Shown here: one piece after another, positions 27,278 through 36,187 of the stretch
Position numbering within the stretch: the stretch's first letter is position 1
Layout: each line of letters begins with the position of its first letter
From: Frateuria sp. Soil773
Lineage (GTDB): Bacteria > Pseudomonadota > Gammaproteobacteria > Xanthomonadales > Rhodanobacteraceae
DNA length: 60,175 nucleotides
Direction: 5' to 3'
Assembly: GCF_001428405.1 (NCBI RefSeq)
Contig: NZ_LMSL01000016.1
Coordinates: 53,816-113,990, forward strand
Notes under the pieces: model-generated
The model's database searches: none
What the model saw: the letters and a program-made list of their open reading frames with translations, nothing else
Told to the model about the DNA's origin: nothing
Position numbers and translations under genes: made by a program

Positions 27278-28440
27278 CGCCGCACCACCCGGGCCGAGGC
27301 CGCGACCAGCAACAGCAATCCAGCCACCGCCGCCAGCGCCGCCGGCAGGCTGCTGGCATGCGCCAGGAAGCCGATCAGCGCCGGGCCGCTGAGCAGGCCG
27401 GCGTAGCCGAGCGCGGTGACCGTGGCGATCGAGATCGCCGGCGCCACGCCGGGCAGCCGCCCGGCCGCGCCGAACATCACCGGCACGATGTTGGCCGCGC
27501 CCAGCCCCACCAGCACGAAGCCGGCCAGGGCGCTCGCCGGCCACGGCGCCAGCGCCGCCAGCAGCAGGCCGCCGGCCGCCACGCTGGCGCCCAGGCGCAC
27601 CGCCAGCACCGGGCCGAACCGCTGGATCGCCCGGTCGCCGGTGAGCCGGCCGGCCGCCATCGCCACCGAGAAGCAGGCGTAGCCGATGCCTGCGGAAGCC
27701 GGCGCGAAGCCGCGGAAATCGCGCAGCAGCACCGCGCTCCAGTCCAGCATCGCGCCCTCGGCGAGGAAGCTGGCGAAACACAGCAGGCCGAGCACCAGCA
27801 CGATGCCGCGCGGCAGCCCGAAGGCCATCGCGTGTCCGCCGTCGTCGCCGGCATCGTCGAACAGGCCGTTCCACTGCGCGGCCACGATGATCGCCAGCAG
27901 CAGCGCGATCGCGCCTGCCGCCACCGCCAGCGGCAGGCCGGCCGCCAGCAGCAGGCTCATGCCCGCCGCGCCGCCCAGGCCGCCGAGGCTGAACAGGCCG
28001 TGGAAACCCGACATCAGCGCACGGCCGGCCTGTTTCTCCACCGCCACCGCATGCGCGTTCATCGCCACGTCGACCGCGCCCAGCGTCGCGCCGAAATAGA
28101 GCAGGGTCAGGACCAGCAGCGGCAGGCTGGGCGCCACTGCCAGGCAAGGCAGCGCCAGGCACAGCAGCATGCCGCCGGTGCCGATCACCCTGCGGCAGCC
28201 GAAGCGGTGCACGAGCCAGCCCATCAGCGGCATCGCCACCATCGAGCCGCCGCCGAAGGCCAGCAGGGCCAGCCCCAGCGAGGCGTCGTCCAGGCCCAGC
28301 CGGCTCTTCGCGTACGGCACCATCGGCGCCCAGGCGGCCATGCCGATGCCGGAGACCAGGAAGATCAGCCGCGTGGCGCGGATGGCCGCCGGCAGGCGGT
28401 CGCCGCAGTCCGCGGCGCTGGAAAGTTCGCTGGCTTGCAT
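27274..28440 (-). CDS. MFS transporter (YbjJ-like)
   Basis: This is a 388-residue 12-TM inner-membrane transporter. Characteristic pieces are 'GIGMAAWAPMVPYAKSRLGLDDASLGLALLAFGGGSMVAMPLMGWLVHRFGCRRV' (read as consecutive short motifs), 'NAHAVAVEKQAGRALMSGFHGLFSLGGLGGA' and 'AEGAMLDWSAVLL'. These resemble the YbjJ group, which is often linked to sugar metabolism. It is the first gene of the MFS-HAD-deoR operon. ATG 28440 lies 30 bases from a good -10 box. Confidence 0.88.
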   Translation of the reverse strand: MQASELSSAADCGDRLPAAIRATRLIFLVSGIGMAAWAPMVPYAKSRLGLDDASLGLALLAFGGGSMVAMPLMGWLVHRFGCRRVIGTGGMLLCLALPCLAVAPSLPLLVLTLLYFGATLGAVDVAMNAHAVAVEKQAGRALMSGFHGLFSLGGLGGAAGMSLLLAAGLPLAVAAGAIALLLAIIVAAQWNGLFDDAGDDGGHAMAFGLPRGIVLVLGLLCFASFLAEGAMLDWSAVLLRDFRGFAPASAGIGYACFSVAMAAGRLTGDRAIQRFGPVLAVRLGASVAAGGLLLAALAPWPASALAGFVLVGLGAANIVPVMFGAAGRLPGVAPAISIATVTALGYAGLLSGPALIGFLAHASSLPAALAAVAGLLLLVAASARVVRR

Positions 28441-28464
28441 CGCGTGCCCGATCCGAGAAATCAG

Positions 28465-28499
28465 GCATGAATATAAAAAATCATGCACAAACATGCAAA
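28465..28499 (-). promoter_or_regulatory. promoter with overlapping operator for the MFS-HAD-deoR operon
   Basis: On the minus strand TTTGCA (28499-28494) and TATATT (28475-28470) are 18 bases apart and the -10 is 30 bases from the ATG. The -10 is embedded in an inverted repeat GCATGA-N10-TCATGC (28465-28486), and CATGC is repeated at 28492-28496. This A/T-rich patch stands out from its GC-rich surroundings. The DeoR protein is the obvious candidate ligand. Between here and 28736 I see nothing else. Confidence 0.6.
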
Positions 28500-28736
28500 G
28501 GCGAGCGAGCCGTCCACCGCAGAACCGGATGCATGCGAAGGCGGCTCGATGTGCGCCGTCGAGTCGCTCCGCAAGCCGGCCGCATCCAGGCGAACCGGCG
28601 GCCATCGAGCGAGCCGCAGGCATCCCCGGCCACGGCGAAGCGGCATCACCGGCCGCTTCGCCCGCCCGGGCCGATCCGACAGGCCCAACCGTCAGCCGCA
28701 GTCAAAGTCTCCCAGGTATCCCCCTATGGTTGGGGG

Positions 28737-28822
28737 CGTCATCCCAGCGAAAGCTGGGATCCAGTGCCTCTAGGTATGGGGAAGGGCAAAGTCGCTGGAT
28801 TCCTGCTTTCGCAGGAATGACG
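28737..28822. repeat. paired-hairpin repeat, mixed type
   Basis: The left hairpin is TCCCAGC-GAAA-GCTGGGA and the right one is TTCCTGC-TTTC-GCAGGAA, ending ATGACG. The two halves therefore belong to two different stem types, while each keeps perfect self-complementarity. It lies between the promoter region of the MFS operon and the 3' end of the glycoside-hydrolase-like gene. Confidence 0.85.
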
Positions 28823-28865
28823 AGCGGGGGATTCCAGCCCGGCGGGGAGACTTTGAACAGACATC

Positions 28866-31800
28866 TCAACCCGCCGGCTCCAGCACCAGCAGCCAGCCCT
28901 TGCCCGGCTCCAGCGGGATGGCATCGCCCGGCTTGAACGACGCGGCCGGCTGGAAGCGTTCCACCGCCGGCGCCACCAGCCGCGCCGAGCCCGGCTTCAG
29001 CCCCAGCGCCTTCCAGTCGATGCGCAGCTTCACCGTGGTCCGCTGCGGCGCCCACGAGGCGAGCGCCACCAGCGTCTTGCCGTCGCGCACGTAGCTGGTC
29101 GCCAGCACGTCGTCGCGGCCGGTCTTGACCGGCGTGTCGTGCACCCACCAGCCGATCATCTGCGCCTGCTCGATGCCGAAGCTGTCCCACAGCTTCCACA
29201 GCGGCCGCGGGTCGCTGCCCTCGGACCAGCCGAGCCGGCTGGTCATGCCAAACAGCATGCCGCGCCACGGATTGCCGTCGTGCTGCAGCATCTCGCCCAT
29301 CAGGCCGTACGGAATGCCGGACATTTCCGTGAGCCAGTAGCTGGGCGAGGTCTTCTCGTAGTCGAACTCCTCGCCGAACCACAGCCGGTCGATGTACGGG
29401 AACAATTCCATGTACAGCAGCGCGCTGTTGATGTAGCCGTCGCGCGGGTTGTACTGGTTGGCCGAATGCAGGTCGATCAGCGGATGCGGCCGGCGTGCCG
29501 CGAACACCTTGCGCACGCGCTTCATCGTGGTGCGGTCGTAGGCGACGTCGTCCAGGTACAGGCCGTCGATGCCGACGTTGCGCGCGAGCCAGTCCAGCCC
29601 CTCGATGTAGTAGTTGTGCCAGCGGCTCTGGCCGGCGTTGATCACCGCCGCATCGCGGTTCTCCGGCACGTGCCAGGCGGCGATGTAGTCGCCGTCCAGG
29701 TGTTCCTGCAGCCACGAGAAACCGCCGCCCTTGCCGGCACTGATCACCTCGTGGCCCAGCGATTCGAGCATCGGCAGCTCGGGCGCGCGGTCGGACACCT
29801 CGCGGATGGTGTCGTAGATCTTCACCTTCATGCCGCGCTGGTGCGCCGCCTCGACGTAGCCGCGCATCGCGCCAGCTTCGAGGAAGGGATAGTTGATCCA
29901 CGGGTTGATCGGCGTGGCGTGGTGGATGTTCACCACGTTCGCGCCATCGGCCTTGATCGCATCCAGGTCGGCGTACTTGTGGAAGAAGCGCTCGGCGAAA
30001 TGCTCCGCCGGCTTGATCGTCTTGAACGGCGTCACCCGCAGCACGAGGTCGTAGCGCAGCACCTGCCCCGCCGCCATCGTGCGCGGGCCGCTGAACGCCT
30101 TGACCAGGTAGCGCGCGCCGTCGCGCTTGAAGGTAATGCCGCCCTGCCCGCCGTTGTCCCACGACGCCGGCATGCGCAGCGGCTGCTGGTGGTAGAAGTT
30201 GGTGTTGAGCGGACGCAGGTAGTGTTCGTCGCGTAGATGGAACTCCAGCCCGGCGTTCACCGCGCCGATCCACGCGCCATCCTGGTTGCGCTGCACGTCC
30301 CACGTCCAGTTGAAGTCCGCCGGCGCGCGGCCGCCGGTGCGGCCGAGGCCCAGCTCGTATTGCGCGGCGTCGTTGCGCAGCGGGATCTCCAGCCGGATGT
30401 CCTTCAGCGCGACGGCCCGGCTGGCCTTCAGCGCGATCGCATAGTTGAGCGTGCCGTCCGCTTCGAGGCTGGCGGTCACTTCGCCCTGCAAGGGGCCCGC
30501 CTCGCCGGACGCCTGCCAGTGCACCTTGGCCGGGCCGTCGGCCTGCACCGGCGGCGGCGCGGATGCCTGCAGCGCATGACTGCCGCTGGCGTCCTGCACC
30601 AGCAACTGCATCGGCGCCGCGAGCAGGGCGCGCGGCTGCTTCGCGAAGCCGGTCATGCGCTCGTCGAAGCGGCTCTCGATCTGCGCCGGCAGGCCGCTGT
30701 TCGCCAGCGCCACGTCGCGTCCCAGGATGCCCAGCCGCGCGCCCCGCACCGTGATCGCGGTGAACGGCTTCACCAGCGCGTCGTCCTGCGCCAGCGTGGA
30801 GTTCAGCCAGCGCAGGCGGGTGAGCCTGGACGGATCGTCGTCGCCATGCGCCACCGCGGCTTCGGCAGCCACGGTGATCGCCAGCGGCACGGTCTGCGGC
30901 GGCTGGCCGTCGGCGCTGATCGTCACCTCGCCGCGATACATGCCCGGCTTCGCGTCCGCCGGAACGTCCAGCCCCATCCACAGCGGCTGCACGCGCCCCT
31001 GCGGCACGTCGACGCGCGCCGTGAACGGCCGGCCGGTGAAGTCGGTGCCGCCCAGGTTGAAGCAGGTGAGCGCGCTGGCAGGCAGCACGGCGCCACCGGG
31101 GCCGCGCAGGTCGGCGAACGCCACCTGCACGCGGTCGAGCGCGGCACGCGGCGCCCATACACCGATCTGGAAGCTCAGGTACTCGCCGCGCAGCGCCTTG
31201 TCGGCCAGTTCACCGCCGGGGCCGCGCTGCGCCCAGCGCTGCGGCAGCTGGTCGAACATGCGCACCGGGTTCGCGCGCGTCTCGGGAAACAGCCATAGCG
31301 CCTGCGCGGTATGCGCGGCAAGCAGTTGCCGCACTTCCGCCGGTGTCGCGATCCGCTCCATCGCGGTGTACGCGTCGAAATCGGTGACGCCCTCGTAGCG
31401 CAGCACCGTGGCCGACGGCAGCTTGCGCCATCGTGCTGCGTCGTGGCCCTGCCGGCCGGCCCAGTCCGCGGCGGCGGTGTCCTTCGGCGCGGCGTAGGTC
31501 ACGGTCGGGTAGTTGCTGCGGCCATTGCTGATGTACGGCTGGTAATACACCGCGTAGACGCCGGCCTGGCGCGCCTCGAACACCAGCTCGCCGCTGGCCT
31601 GGTCGATCGCGCCGCGCAGCACGTTGGCGACCGGCTTGCCGTCCGGCCCGACCACGATCGCCGCCACCCGCTCCGGATGCGCATCGCGGCGCCGCCAGGG
31701 GATCACCACATGCACCGCCTCGGCCGGCCTGGCGACCTGCACCAGGTAGCGATGGTTGCCGTAGGCCGACGCATCCCAGCGCAGTTGCGTACCGCTGGCG

Positions 31801-31883
31801 AAGGTCTGCGGCTGCGCCCAGAGTGCCGCGCTGGCGCCCAGCAGCATGCCTGCCAGCAGGCAGGAACGACGTCGTTTGCTCAT
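28866..31883 (-). CDS. large secreted glycoside-hydrolase-like protein (GH123-N/DUF6067-like plus TIM barrel)
   Basis: This 1005-residue exported protein has a signal peptide (1-23, 'CLLAGMLLGASAALWA'). A beta-rich region follows, then a domain resembling the N-terminal part of GH123 enzymes ('ALRGEYLSFQIGVWAP', 'MGLDVPADAKPGMYRGEVTI'). The C-terminal ~400 residues look like a (beta/alpha)8 barrel: 'VNIHHATPINPWINYP', 'AHQRGMKVKIYDTIREV', 'IDGLYLDDVAYDR' (D778/D779, catalytic candidates), 'DLHSANQYN' and 'LWFGEEFDYE'. A small beta domain ends the protein ('LLVLEPAG'). Substrate is unknown. Its own promoter lies in the 100-bp gap to the upstream transporter gene. Confidence 0.8.
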   Translation of the reverse strand: MSKRRRSCLLAGMLLGASAALWAQPQTFASGTQLRWDASAYGNHRYLVQVARPAEAVHVVIPWRRRDAHPERVAAIVVGPDGKPVANVLRGAIDQASGELVFEARQAGVYAVYYQPYISNGRSNYPTVTYAAPKDTAAADWAGRQGHDAARWRKLPSATVLRYEGVTDFDAYTAMERIATPAEVRQLLAAHTAQALWLFPETRANPVRMFDQLPQRWAQRGPGGELADKALRGEYLSFQIGVWAPRAALDRVQVAFADLRGPGGAVLPASALTCFNLGGTDFTGRPFTARVDVPQGRVQPLWMGLDVPADAKPGMYRGEVTISADGQPPQTVPLAITVAAEAAVAHGDDDPSRLTRLRWLNSTLAQDDALVKPFTAITVRGARLGILGRDVALANSGLPAQIESRFDERMTGFAKQPRALLAAPMQLLVQDASGSHALQASAPPPVQADGPAKVHWQASGEAGPLQGEVTASLEADGTLNYAIALKASRAVALKDIRLEIPLRNDAAQYELGLGRTGGRAPADFNWTWDVQRNQDGAWIGAVNAGLEFHLRDEHYLRPLNTNFYHQQPLRMPASWDNGGQGGITFKRDGARYLVKAFSGPRTMAAGQVLRYDLVLRVTPFKTIKPAEHFAERFFHKYADLDAIKADGANVVNIHHATPINPWINYPFLEAGAMRGYVEAAHQRGMKVKIYDTIREVSDRAPELPMLESLGHEVISAGKGGGFSWLQEHLDGDYIAAWHVPENRDAAVINAGQSRWHNYYIEGLDWLARNVGIDGLYLDDVAYDRTTMKRVRKVFAARRPHPLIDLHSANQYNPRDGYINSALLYMELFPYIDRLWFGEEFDYEKTSPSYWLTEMSGIPYGLMGEMLQHDGNPWRGMLFGMTSRLGWSEGSDPRPLWKLWDSFGIEQAQMIGWWVHDTPVKTGRDDVLATSYVRDGKTLVALASWAPQRTTVKLRIDWKALGLKPGSARLVAPAVERFQPAASFKPGDAIPLEPGKGWLLVLEPAG

Positions 31884-31920
31884 GGTTCGGAAAGCCCCTT
31901 GGATCGTGGATCGACATGGA

Positions 31921-31949
31921 TATGTAACCCGATCGATCACGATAAACAA
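31921..31949 (-). promoter_or_regulatory. sigma70-type promoter of the glycoside-hydrolase-like gene
   Basis: On the minus strand TTGTTT (31949-31944) and TACATA (31926-31921) are separated by exactly 17 bases, about 38 bases from the ATG. The spacer contains the palindrome GATCGATC (31931-31938), a possible operator core. The whole 31900-31980 stretch is much more AT-rich than its surroundings. Confidence 0.65.
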
Positions 31950-31983
31950 GTAAATGAACAAAATCGCAATCAATCGAAGACAA

Positions 31984-32970
31984 TCAGGCGCTACGGTCGC
32001 TGCGCAGCGCGCGTACCTCCTCGTCGTGCCCGGCGGCGCCGCGGCCGCTGACCCAGCCGAACAGCGCGATGCCCACCACGATCGCCAGCGCGCCGGACAG
32101 GGCATAGCCGCGCGGCCACGCCTCGCCCAGGAACAGCACGCCGAGCAGGGTCGCGAACAGCAGCTCCGCCGCCTGCATCGCCTCCACCGCCGCCAGCGCG
32201 GTCGGCTCGCTGCGCACCATGTCGGTGGCGCGGAAGAACAGCACGGTGGCGATGGTGCCGGACGACAGCGCCACGCCGCCGGCCAGCCATGCCTCCCGCA
32301 GGGTCGGCGGGCCGACCGTGCACCAGGCGATCGCCGCGAACAGCAGCCACAGCGGCCAACTGCACAGGGTCATGCCGAACACGCGCTGCACGGCGTTGAG
32401 GCGCGTCTCGCCGCGCTCCAGGTGCAACAGCAGCTTGCGATTGCCCAGCGGATAGGCGAACGCCGACAGCACCACCGCGCCGATCGCCAGCCAGTCGCCC
32501 GCACGCAAGCGCCCCTGCGCGTGCCCCCATTGCAGCGCGAACACCCCGGCCACGATCAGCGCGCCGATCGCCAGCGTGCGCCATGCCAGCCTCGCGCGCT
32601 CGTCGCGGTAGATCAGCGGCGCCAGCAGCGGCCCGGCCAGCACCGTGGTCTGGAAGCTGCCGGCGACCAGCCACGACGGCCCGCTGCTGGCGGCCCAGGT
32701 CAGCGGAACGCCGAACAGCACGAAACCGACGCTGCTCCATAGCAGCCAACTGCGCGGATGCCGGCGCAGCTCGCGCGGCAGCTCGCCCAGCCCGCCCTGC
32801 ATCGGCAGCACCGCGGCGAGCAGCGGCAAGGTGATCAGGTAGCGCAGGATCACCGCCCACGCCCAATGGCCGCCGCCGGCCACCAGGCTGCGGTTGAGCA
32901 CGTAGGTGAGCGTGAAGAACAGCGCCGAGCACAGGGCGAGTCCCACGGCGGCGAGGGCGTTCGAGCGCAT
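31984..32970 (-). CDS. DMT-superfamily transporter (EamA/EmrE-like)
   Basis: This 328-residue inner-membrane protein has about ten hydrophobic helices. It starts 'MRSNALAAVGLALCSALFFTLTYVLNRSL' and repeats the drug/metabolite fold twice ('WLVAGSFQTTVLAGPLLAPLIY', 'AAELLFATLLGVLFLGEAWP'). It corresponds to the multidrug-resistance efflux branch of the DMT family. The polar tail (about 310-328) is cytoplasmic. It is upstream of the glycoside-hydrolase-like gene on the same strand, but a separate promoter sits between them. Confidence 0.88.
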   Translation of the reverse strand: MRSNALAAVGLALCSALFFTLTYVLNRSLVAGGGHWAWAVILRYLITLPLLAAVLPMQGGLGELPRELRRHPRSWLLWSSVGFVLFGVPLTWAASSGPSWLVAGSFQTTVLAGPLLAPLIYRDERARLAWRTLAIGALIVAGVFALQWGHAQGRLRAGDWLAIGAVVLSAFAYPLGNRKLLLHLERGETRLNAVQRVFGMTLCSWPLWLLFAAIAWCTVGPPTLREAWLAGGVALSSGTIATVLFFRATDMVRSEPTALAAVEAMQAAELLFATLLGVLFLGEAWPRGYALSGALAIVVGIALFGWVSGRGAAGHDEEVRALRSDRSA

Positions 32971-33086
32971 GGCATGGCAACCGCGAAGGGAGCCGCGAGT
33001 GTGGCAAATCGCGCCGCGCTTGCGTAGCGGCCGTCCGCTGCATCCGCTTCATCCGATCCGTGCGAGGATCGGGCACAGCATGCCAA

Positions 33087-33116
33087 CGGAGCACCCCATG
33101 GCGGAGCACCCCATGA
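33087..33116 (+). repeat. 15-bp tandem duplication of a ribosome-binding site plus ATG
   Basis: The unit CGGAGCACCCCATG(G/A) occurs twice in a row. Each copy supplies GGAG and an in-frame ATG (33098 and 33113) seven bases later, and a third in-frame ATG lies at 33080. Confidence 0.8.
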
Positions 33117-33748
33117 AGCCTTTGCTGAAACCGGCGGCCGTCCTGCTGCTCGCCTCGCTGTGCGCGTGCAACCGCGACACGCCCGCCCCGGGGGCATCGG
33201 CCGGCAACGCACCGGCGCCTGGCATCGCCCATGCGGACGACACCCATACCGACGCCCGCCTGGGCTTCTCGATCGCCCTGCCGGCCGGCATGGCGCTGCG
33301 CCACGACTTCCGGCGCAGCTACCTCGGCGACGGCTCGTGGAAGGCGTTCGCCCCGCCCGGCAGCCGGGGCACGCCGGTGCTGGCGCTGGTGCTGCAAGGC
33401 TCCAACGACATCACCGCGGCGGAACTTCGCATCGGCGTGAGCGACGACGCGGACGCCCTCGCCCACTGCACCGACATGCCGGCCAACGGTTCGCCGGCTC
33501 CCGCCGCCACCGAGCCGCACAGCGGCACGCCGTTCGCGCACTTCCGCGCCGGCGACGCGGCGATGAGCCACTACCTCGACGTGGAGTCCTACCGCGCGGT
33601 GAGGCGGCAGCGCTGCTACGCGATCGATCTGCTGGTCACCGGCACCAACCCGCAGGTCTACGACCCACCCGCCACGCCGCCGTTCGGGCGCGACGCCGCG
33701 CAGCGCAAGCTGCGGGAAGCCTTGGCCGGGTTCCGCTTCCTCGATTGA
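33113..33748 (+). CDS. lipoprotein of unknown function
   Basis: This 211-residue protein from ATG 33113 begins 'MKPLLKPAAVLLLASLCAC', a clear lipoprotein signal (acylated C19 region). Starts at 33080 or 33098 would add short polar extensions. The mature part contains 'LGFSIALPAGMALRHDFRRSYLGDGSWKAF', 'TPVLALVLQGSNDITAAELRIGVSDD' and a C-terminal 'AQRKLREALAGFRFLD', suggesting one alpha/beta domain with a Cys pair. I do not recognise a family. The nearest genes are the divergent DMT transporter and the convergent feo operon. Confidence 0.8.
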   Translation: MKPLLKPAAVLLLASLCACNRDTPAPGASAGNAPAPGIAHADDTHTDARLGFSIALPAGMALRHDFRRSYLGDGSWKAFAPPGSRGTPVLALVLQGSNDITAAELRIGVSDDADALAHCTDMPANGSPAPAATEPHSGTPFAHFRAGDAAMSHYLDVESYRAVRRQRCYAIDLLVTGTNPQVYDPPATPPFGRDAAQRKLREALAGFRFLD

Positions 33749-33770
33749 GCGGCGTCGGCGCGCGGCGCGC

Positions 33771-34085
33771 TCAGCGCTGGCGCGGACGGAAATCCAGCGG
33801 CATCCGGTCCGTCTTCGCCGTGGACGGCGCTGGTGCTGGCGCGCAGCCGCCGCAACTGCCGCAGCCGTCGCCGCTGCCGCAACCGCCGCTGCTGGCCTCG
33901 GCCGGTTGCAGCCGGCGTCCCAGCCAGCGCAGCGGCAACGACCGCCCCGGCCGGTTCCACGCGTGGGCGATCCGCCCGAACAGGCGCCGGCTGGTCTGCG
34001 GCAGCAGCTTGCGGAACGCGACGGCCGCACTGGCCATGACCGTGAGGCCGATCACCAGCGCCTGCACGACCATGAACACGTTCAC
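33771..34085 (-). CDS. small Cys-rich membrane protein of the feo operon (DUF6587-like)
   Basis: This ~104-residue protein starts at GTG 34085, overlapping the feoB stop (GTGA). ATG 34073 is an alternative. One N-terminal transmembrane helix ('VQALVIGLTVMASAAVAF') is followed by a basic segment and a Cys-rich tail ('GGCGSGDGCGSCGGC', four Cys). The layout resembles the 'FeoB-associated Cys-rich membrane protein' type seen after feoB in other bacteria. A role in Fe2+ handling or FeoB function is inferred from position only. Confidence 0.75.
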   Translation of the reverse strand: MNVFMVVQALVIGLTVMASAAVAFRKLLPQTSRRLFGRIAHAWNRPGRSLPLRWLGRRLQPAEASSGGCGSGDGCGSCGGCAPAPAPSTAKTDRMPLDFRPRQR

Positions 34086-35932
34086 GACAGCGCCCTCGCG
34101 ACCTGGTAGGTGATCAGCGACGCCAGGTAGGCCAGGCCGAACAGGTAGCCGGCGGTGATCGCCACGTTGCGCCAGGAATTGGTCTCGCGGCGGATCACCG
34201 CCAGCGTCGACATGCACTGCGGCGCGAACACGTACCACGCCAGCAGCGACAGCGCGGTGGCCAGCGACCACTGCTGCGAGATCAGCGGCCCGAGCTGCGA
34301 GGCGACCGTATCGTCGCTGCCCGACATCGCGTACACCGTGCCCAGCGCCGACACCGCCACCTCGCGCGCGGCCAGGCCGGGCACCAGGGCGATGCAGATC
34401 TGCCAGTTGAAGCCGATCGGCGCGAACACGTAGTGCAGCGCCTGGCCGAGCCGGCCGGCCAGGCTGTAGTCGATCGCCGGCCCGGTGGCGCCCGGCGGCG
34501 GCCCGGGGAAGCTGGACAGGAACCACAGCAGCACGGTCAGCGCGAGGATGATGCCGCCCACGCGCTTGAGGAAGATCTTGGCGCGCTCCCACAGGCCCAG
34601 CGCCACGTCGCGCACGTTCGGCATGCGGTACGACGGCAGTTCCATCAGCAGCGCGTGCTCGCTCTTGTCCTTGCGGAAGCGCTTGATCACGAAGGCCACC
34701 GCCAGCGCGCTGACGATGCCGGCCACGTACAGCGTGAACAGCACCACGCCCTGCAGGTTGAACAGCCCCCACAGCGTGCGCTGCGGGATGAACGCGGCGA
34801 TCAGCAGCGTGTACACCGGCAGCCGCGCAGAGCAGGTCATCAGCGGCGCCACCAGGATCGTGGTGAGGCGGTCGCGCGGATCGGTGATGCTGCGCGTGGC
34901 CATGATGCCGGGGATCGCGCAGGCGAAGCTCGACAGCAGCGGGATGAAGGCGCGCCCGGTCAGCCCTGCCTTGAACATCAGCTTGTCGAGCAGGAACGCC
35001 GCACGCGGCAGGTAGCCCGACTCCTCGAGGATCAGGATGAACAGGAACAGGATCAGGATCTGCGGCAGGAATACCAGCACCGCGCCGAGGCCGGCGAAGA
35101 TGCCGTCGTTGAGCAGGCTGTGCAGCGCGCTGTCGGCCGGCAGCGCCGAGGTCAGCCAGCCGCCGAGCGCGGCCACGCCCGCCTCGATGCCGTCCATCAA
35201 CGGCTGCGCCCACGAGAACACCGCCTGGAAGATCAGGAACATCAGCACCGCGAGGATGCCCAACCCGAACACCGGGTGCAGCGCCCAGCGGTCCAGCGCG
35301 TCGTCGATCGCCGCGGTGGCGCGCGGCATCGCCACCGTCGCGGCCAGCAGCTCGCGCACCTGGGCATGCAGGTCGGCGCGGCTCGCGGCATCGTCCGCCT
35401 GCGCCATGGCGGCCGGCGGCACCTCGCCGTCCACGCGCTCGATCAGCGCCTGCGCGCCGCCGCGCTTCACCGCGACGGTTTCCACCACCGGCAGGCCGAG
35501 CCTGCGCTGCAGTTCCGGCACGTCGATCACGATGCCGCGGCGGCGCGCGGTGTCCATCATGTTCAGGGCCAGCACCACCGGGCGGCCGAGCCGCTTCACT
35601 TCCAGCACGAAGCGCAGGTGCAGGCGCAGGTTGGTCGCGTCGGCCACGCAGACGATCAGGTCCGGCGCCGGCTCGCCCGGATACACGCCCTCGCACACGT
35701 CGCGGGTGATCTGCTCGTCCGGGCTGGCCGCGTCGAAGCTGTACGCGCCCGGCAGGTCGAGCAGGTGCAGCACGCGGCCGGATGGCGCGGTGAAGCGGCC
35801 CTCCTTGCGCTCGACGGTGACGCCGGCGTAGTTGGCCACCTTCTGGCGGCCGCCGGTGAGCTGGTTGAACAACGCGGTCTTGCCGCAGTTCGGGTTGCCG
35901 ACCAGGGCGATGCGCAGGGAGCCGGCGCTCAT
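34082..35932 (-). CDS. feoB: ferrous iron transporter FeoB
   Basis: This 616-residue inner-membrane Fe2+ permease has an N-terminal G domain: G1 'GNPNCGKT' (12-19), the switch region 'NYAGVTVERKEG', G3 'DLPG' and G4 'LNMMD' in place of NxxD. A helical GDI-like region follows, then the FeoB core membrane domain with two Gate motifs ('FIPLLSSFACAIPGIMATR', 'LVPGLAAREVAVSALGT'). It is shorter than the ~770-residue E. coli protein, which I believe is usual in this order. The start overlaps the feoA stop (ATGA) and the end overlaps the Cys-rich gene. Confidence 0.95.
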   Translation of the reverse strand: MSAGSLRIALVGNPNCGKTALFNQLTGGRQKVANYAGVTVERKEGRFTAPSGRVLHLLDLPGAYSFDAASPDEQITRDVCEGVYPGEPAPDLIVCVADATNLRLHLRFVLEVKRLGRPVVLALNMMDTARRRGIVIDVPELQRRLGLPVVETVAVKRGGAQALIERVDGEVPPAAMAQADDAASRADLHAQVRELLAATVAMPRATAAIDDALDRWALHPVFGLGILAVLMFLIFQAVFSWAQPLMDGIEAGVAALGGWLTSALPADSALHSLLNDGIFAGLGAVLVFLPQILILFLFILILEESGYLPRAAFLLDKLMFKAGLTGRAFIPLLSSFACAIPGIMATRSITDPRDRLTTILVAPLMTCSARLPVYTLLIAAFIPQRTLWGLFNLQGVVLFTLYVAGIVSALAVAFVIKRFRKDKSEHALLMELPSYRMPNVRDVALGLWERAKIFLKRVGGIILALTVLLWFLSSFPGPPPGATGPAIDYSLAGRLGQALHYVFAPIGFNWQICIALVPGLAAREVAVSALGTVYAMSGSDDTVASQLGPLISQQWSLATALSLLAWYVFAPQCMSTLAVIRRETNSWRNVAITAGYLFGLAYLASLITYQVARALS

Positions 35933-36174
35933 GCCGCCACCTCCGTCCGTACCGTCACCCGTGCCGCTTCGCTGCGGCGCAGGGCGAAACGCGTCGAGCC
36001 GATCTGGATCAGCAGCGGGTCGGCGCCGAGCGGGCCGCGCGCCACCAGCCGCACCGGCTCGCCTTCGACGAAGCCCAGGTCGCGCAGGCGTTGGGCGATC
36101 GGATCACCGGCATGGGCATCATCCACGCGGTCCACCACGGCGGGCGAACCCTTGGGCAGGTCGGACAGGCGCAC
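35929..36174 (-). CDS. feoA: ferrous iron transport protein FeoA
   Basis: This 81-residue SH3-like cytoplasmic protein is needed for FeoB function: 'MRLSDLPKGSPAVVDRVDDAH', 'IAQRLRDLGFVEGEPVRLVARGPLG', 'IGSTRFALRRSEAARV'. I chose GTG 36174, which has AGGTAG upstream and gives the normal N terminus. A TTG at 36180 would add two residues. It is the first gene of feoA-feoB-Cys-rich and lies just downstream of a Fur box. Confidence 0.92.
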   Translation of the reverse strand: MRLSDLPKGSPAVVDRVDDAHAGDPIAQRLRDLGFVEGEPVRLVARGPLGADPLLIQIGSTRFALRRSEAARVTVRTEVAA

Positions 36175-36187
36175 AGGCAACTACCTA

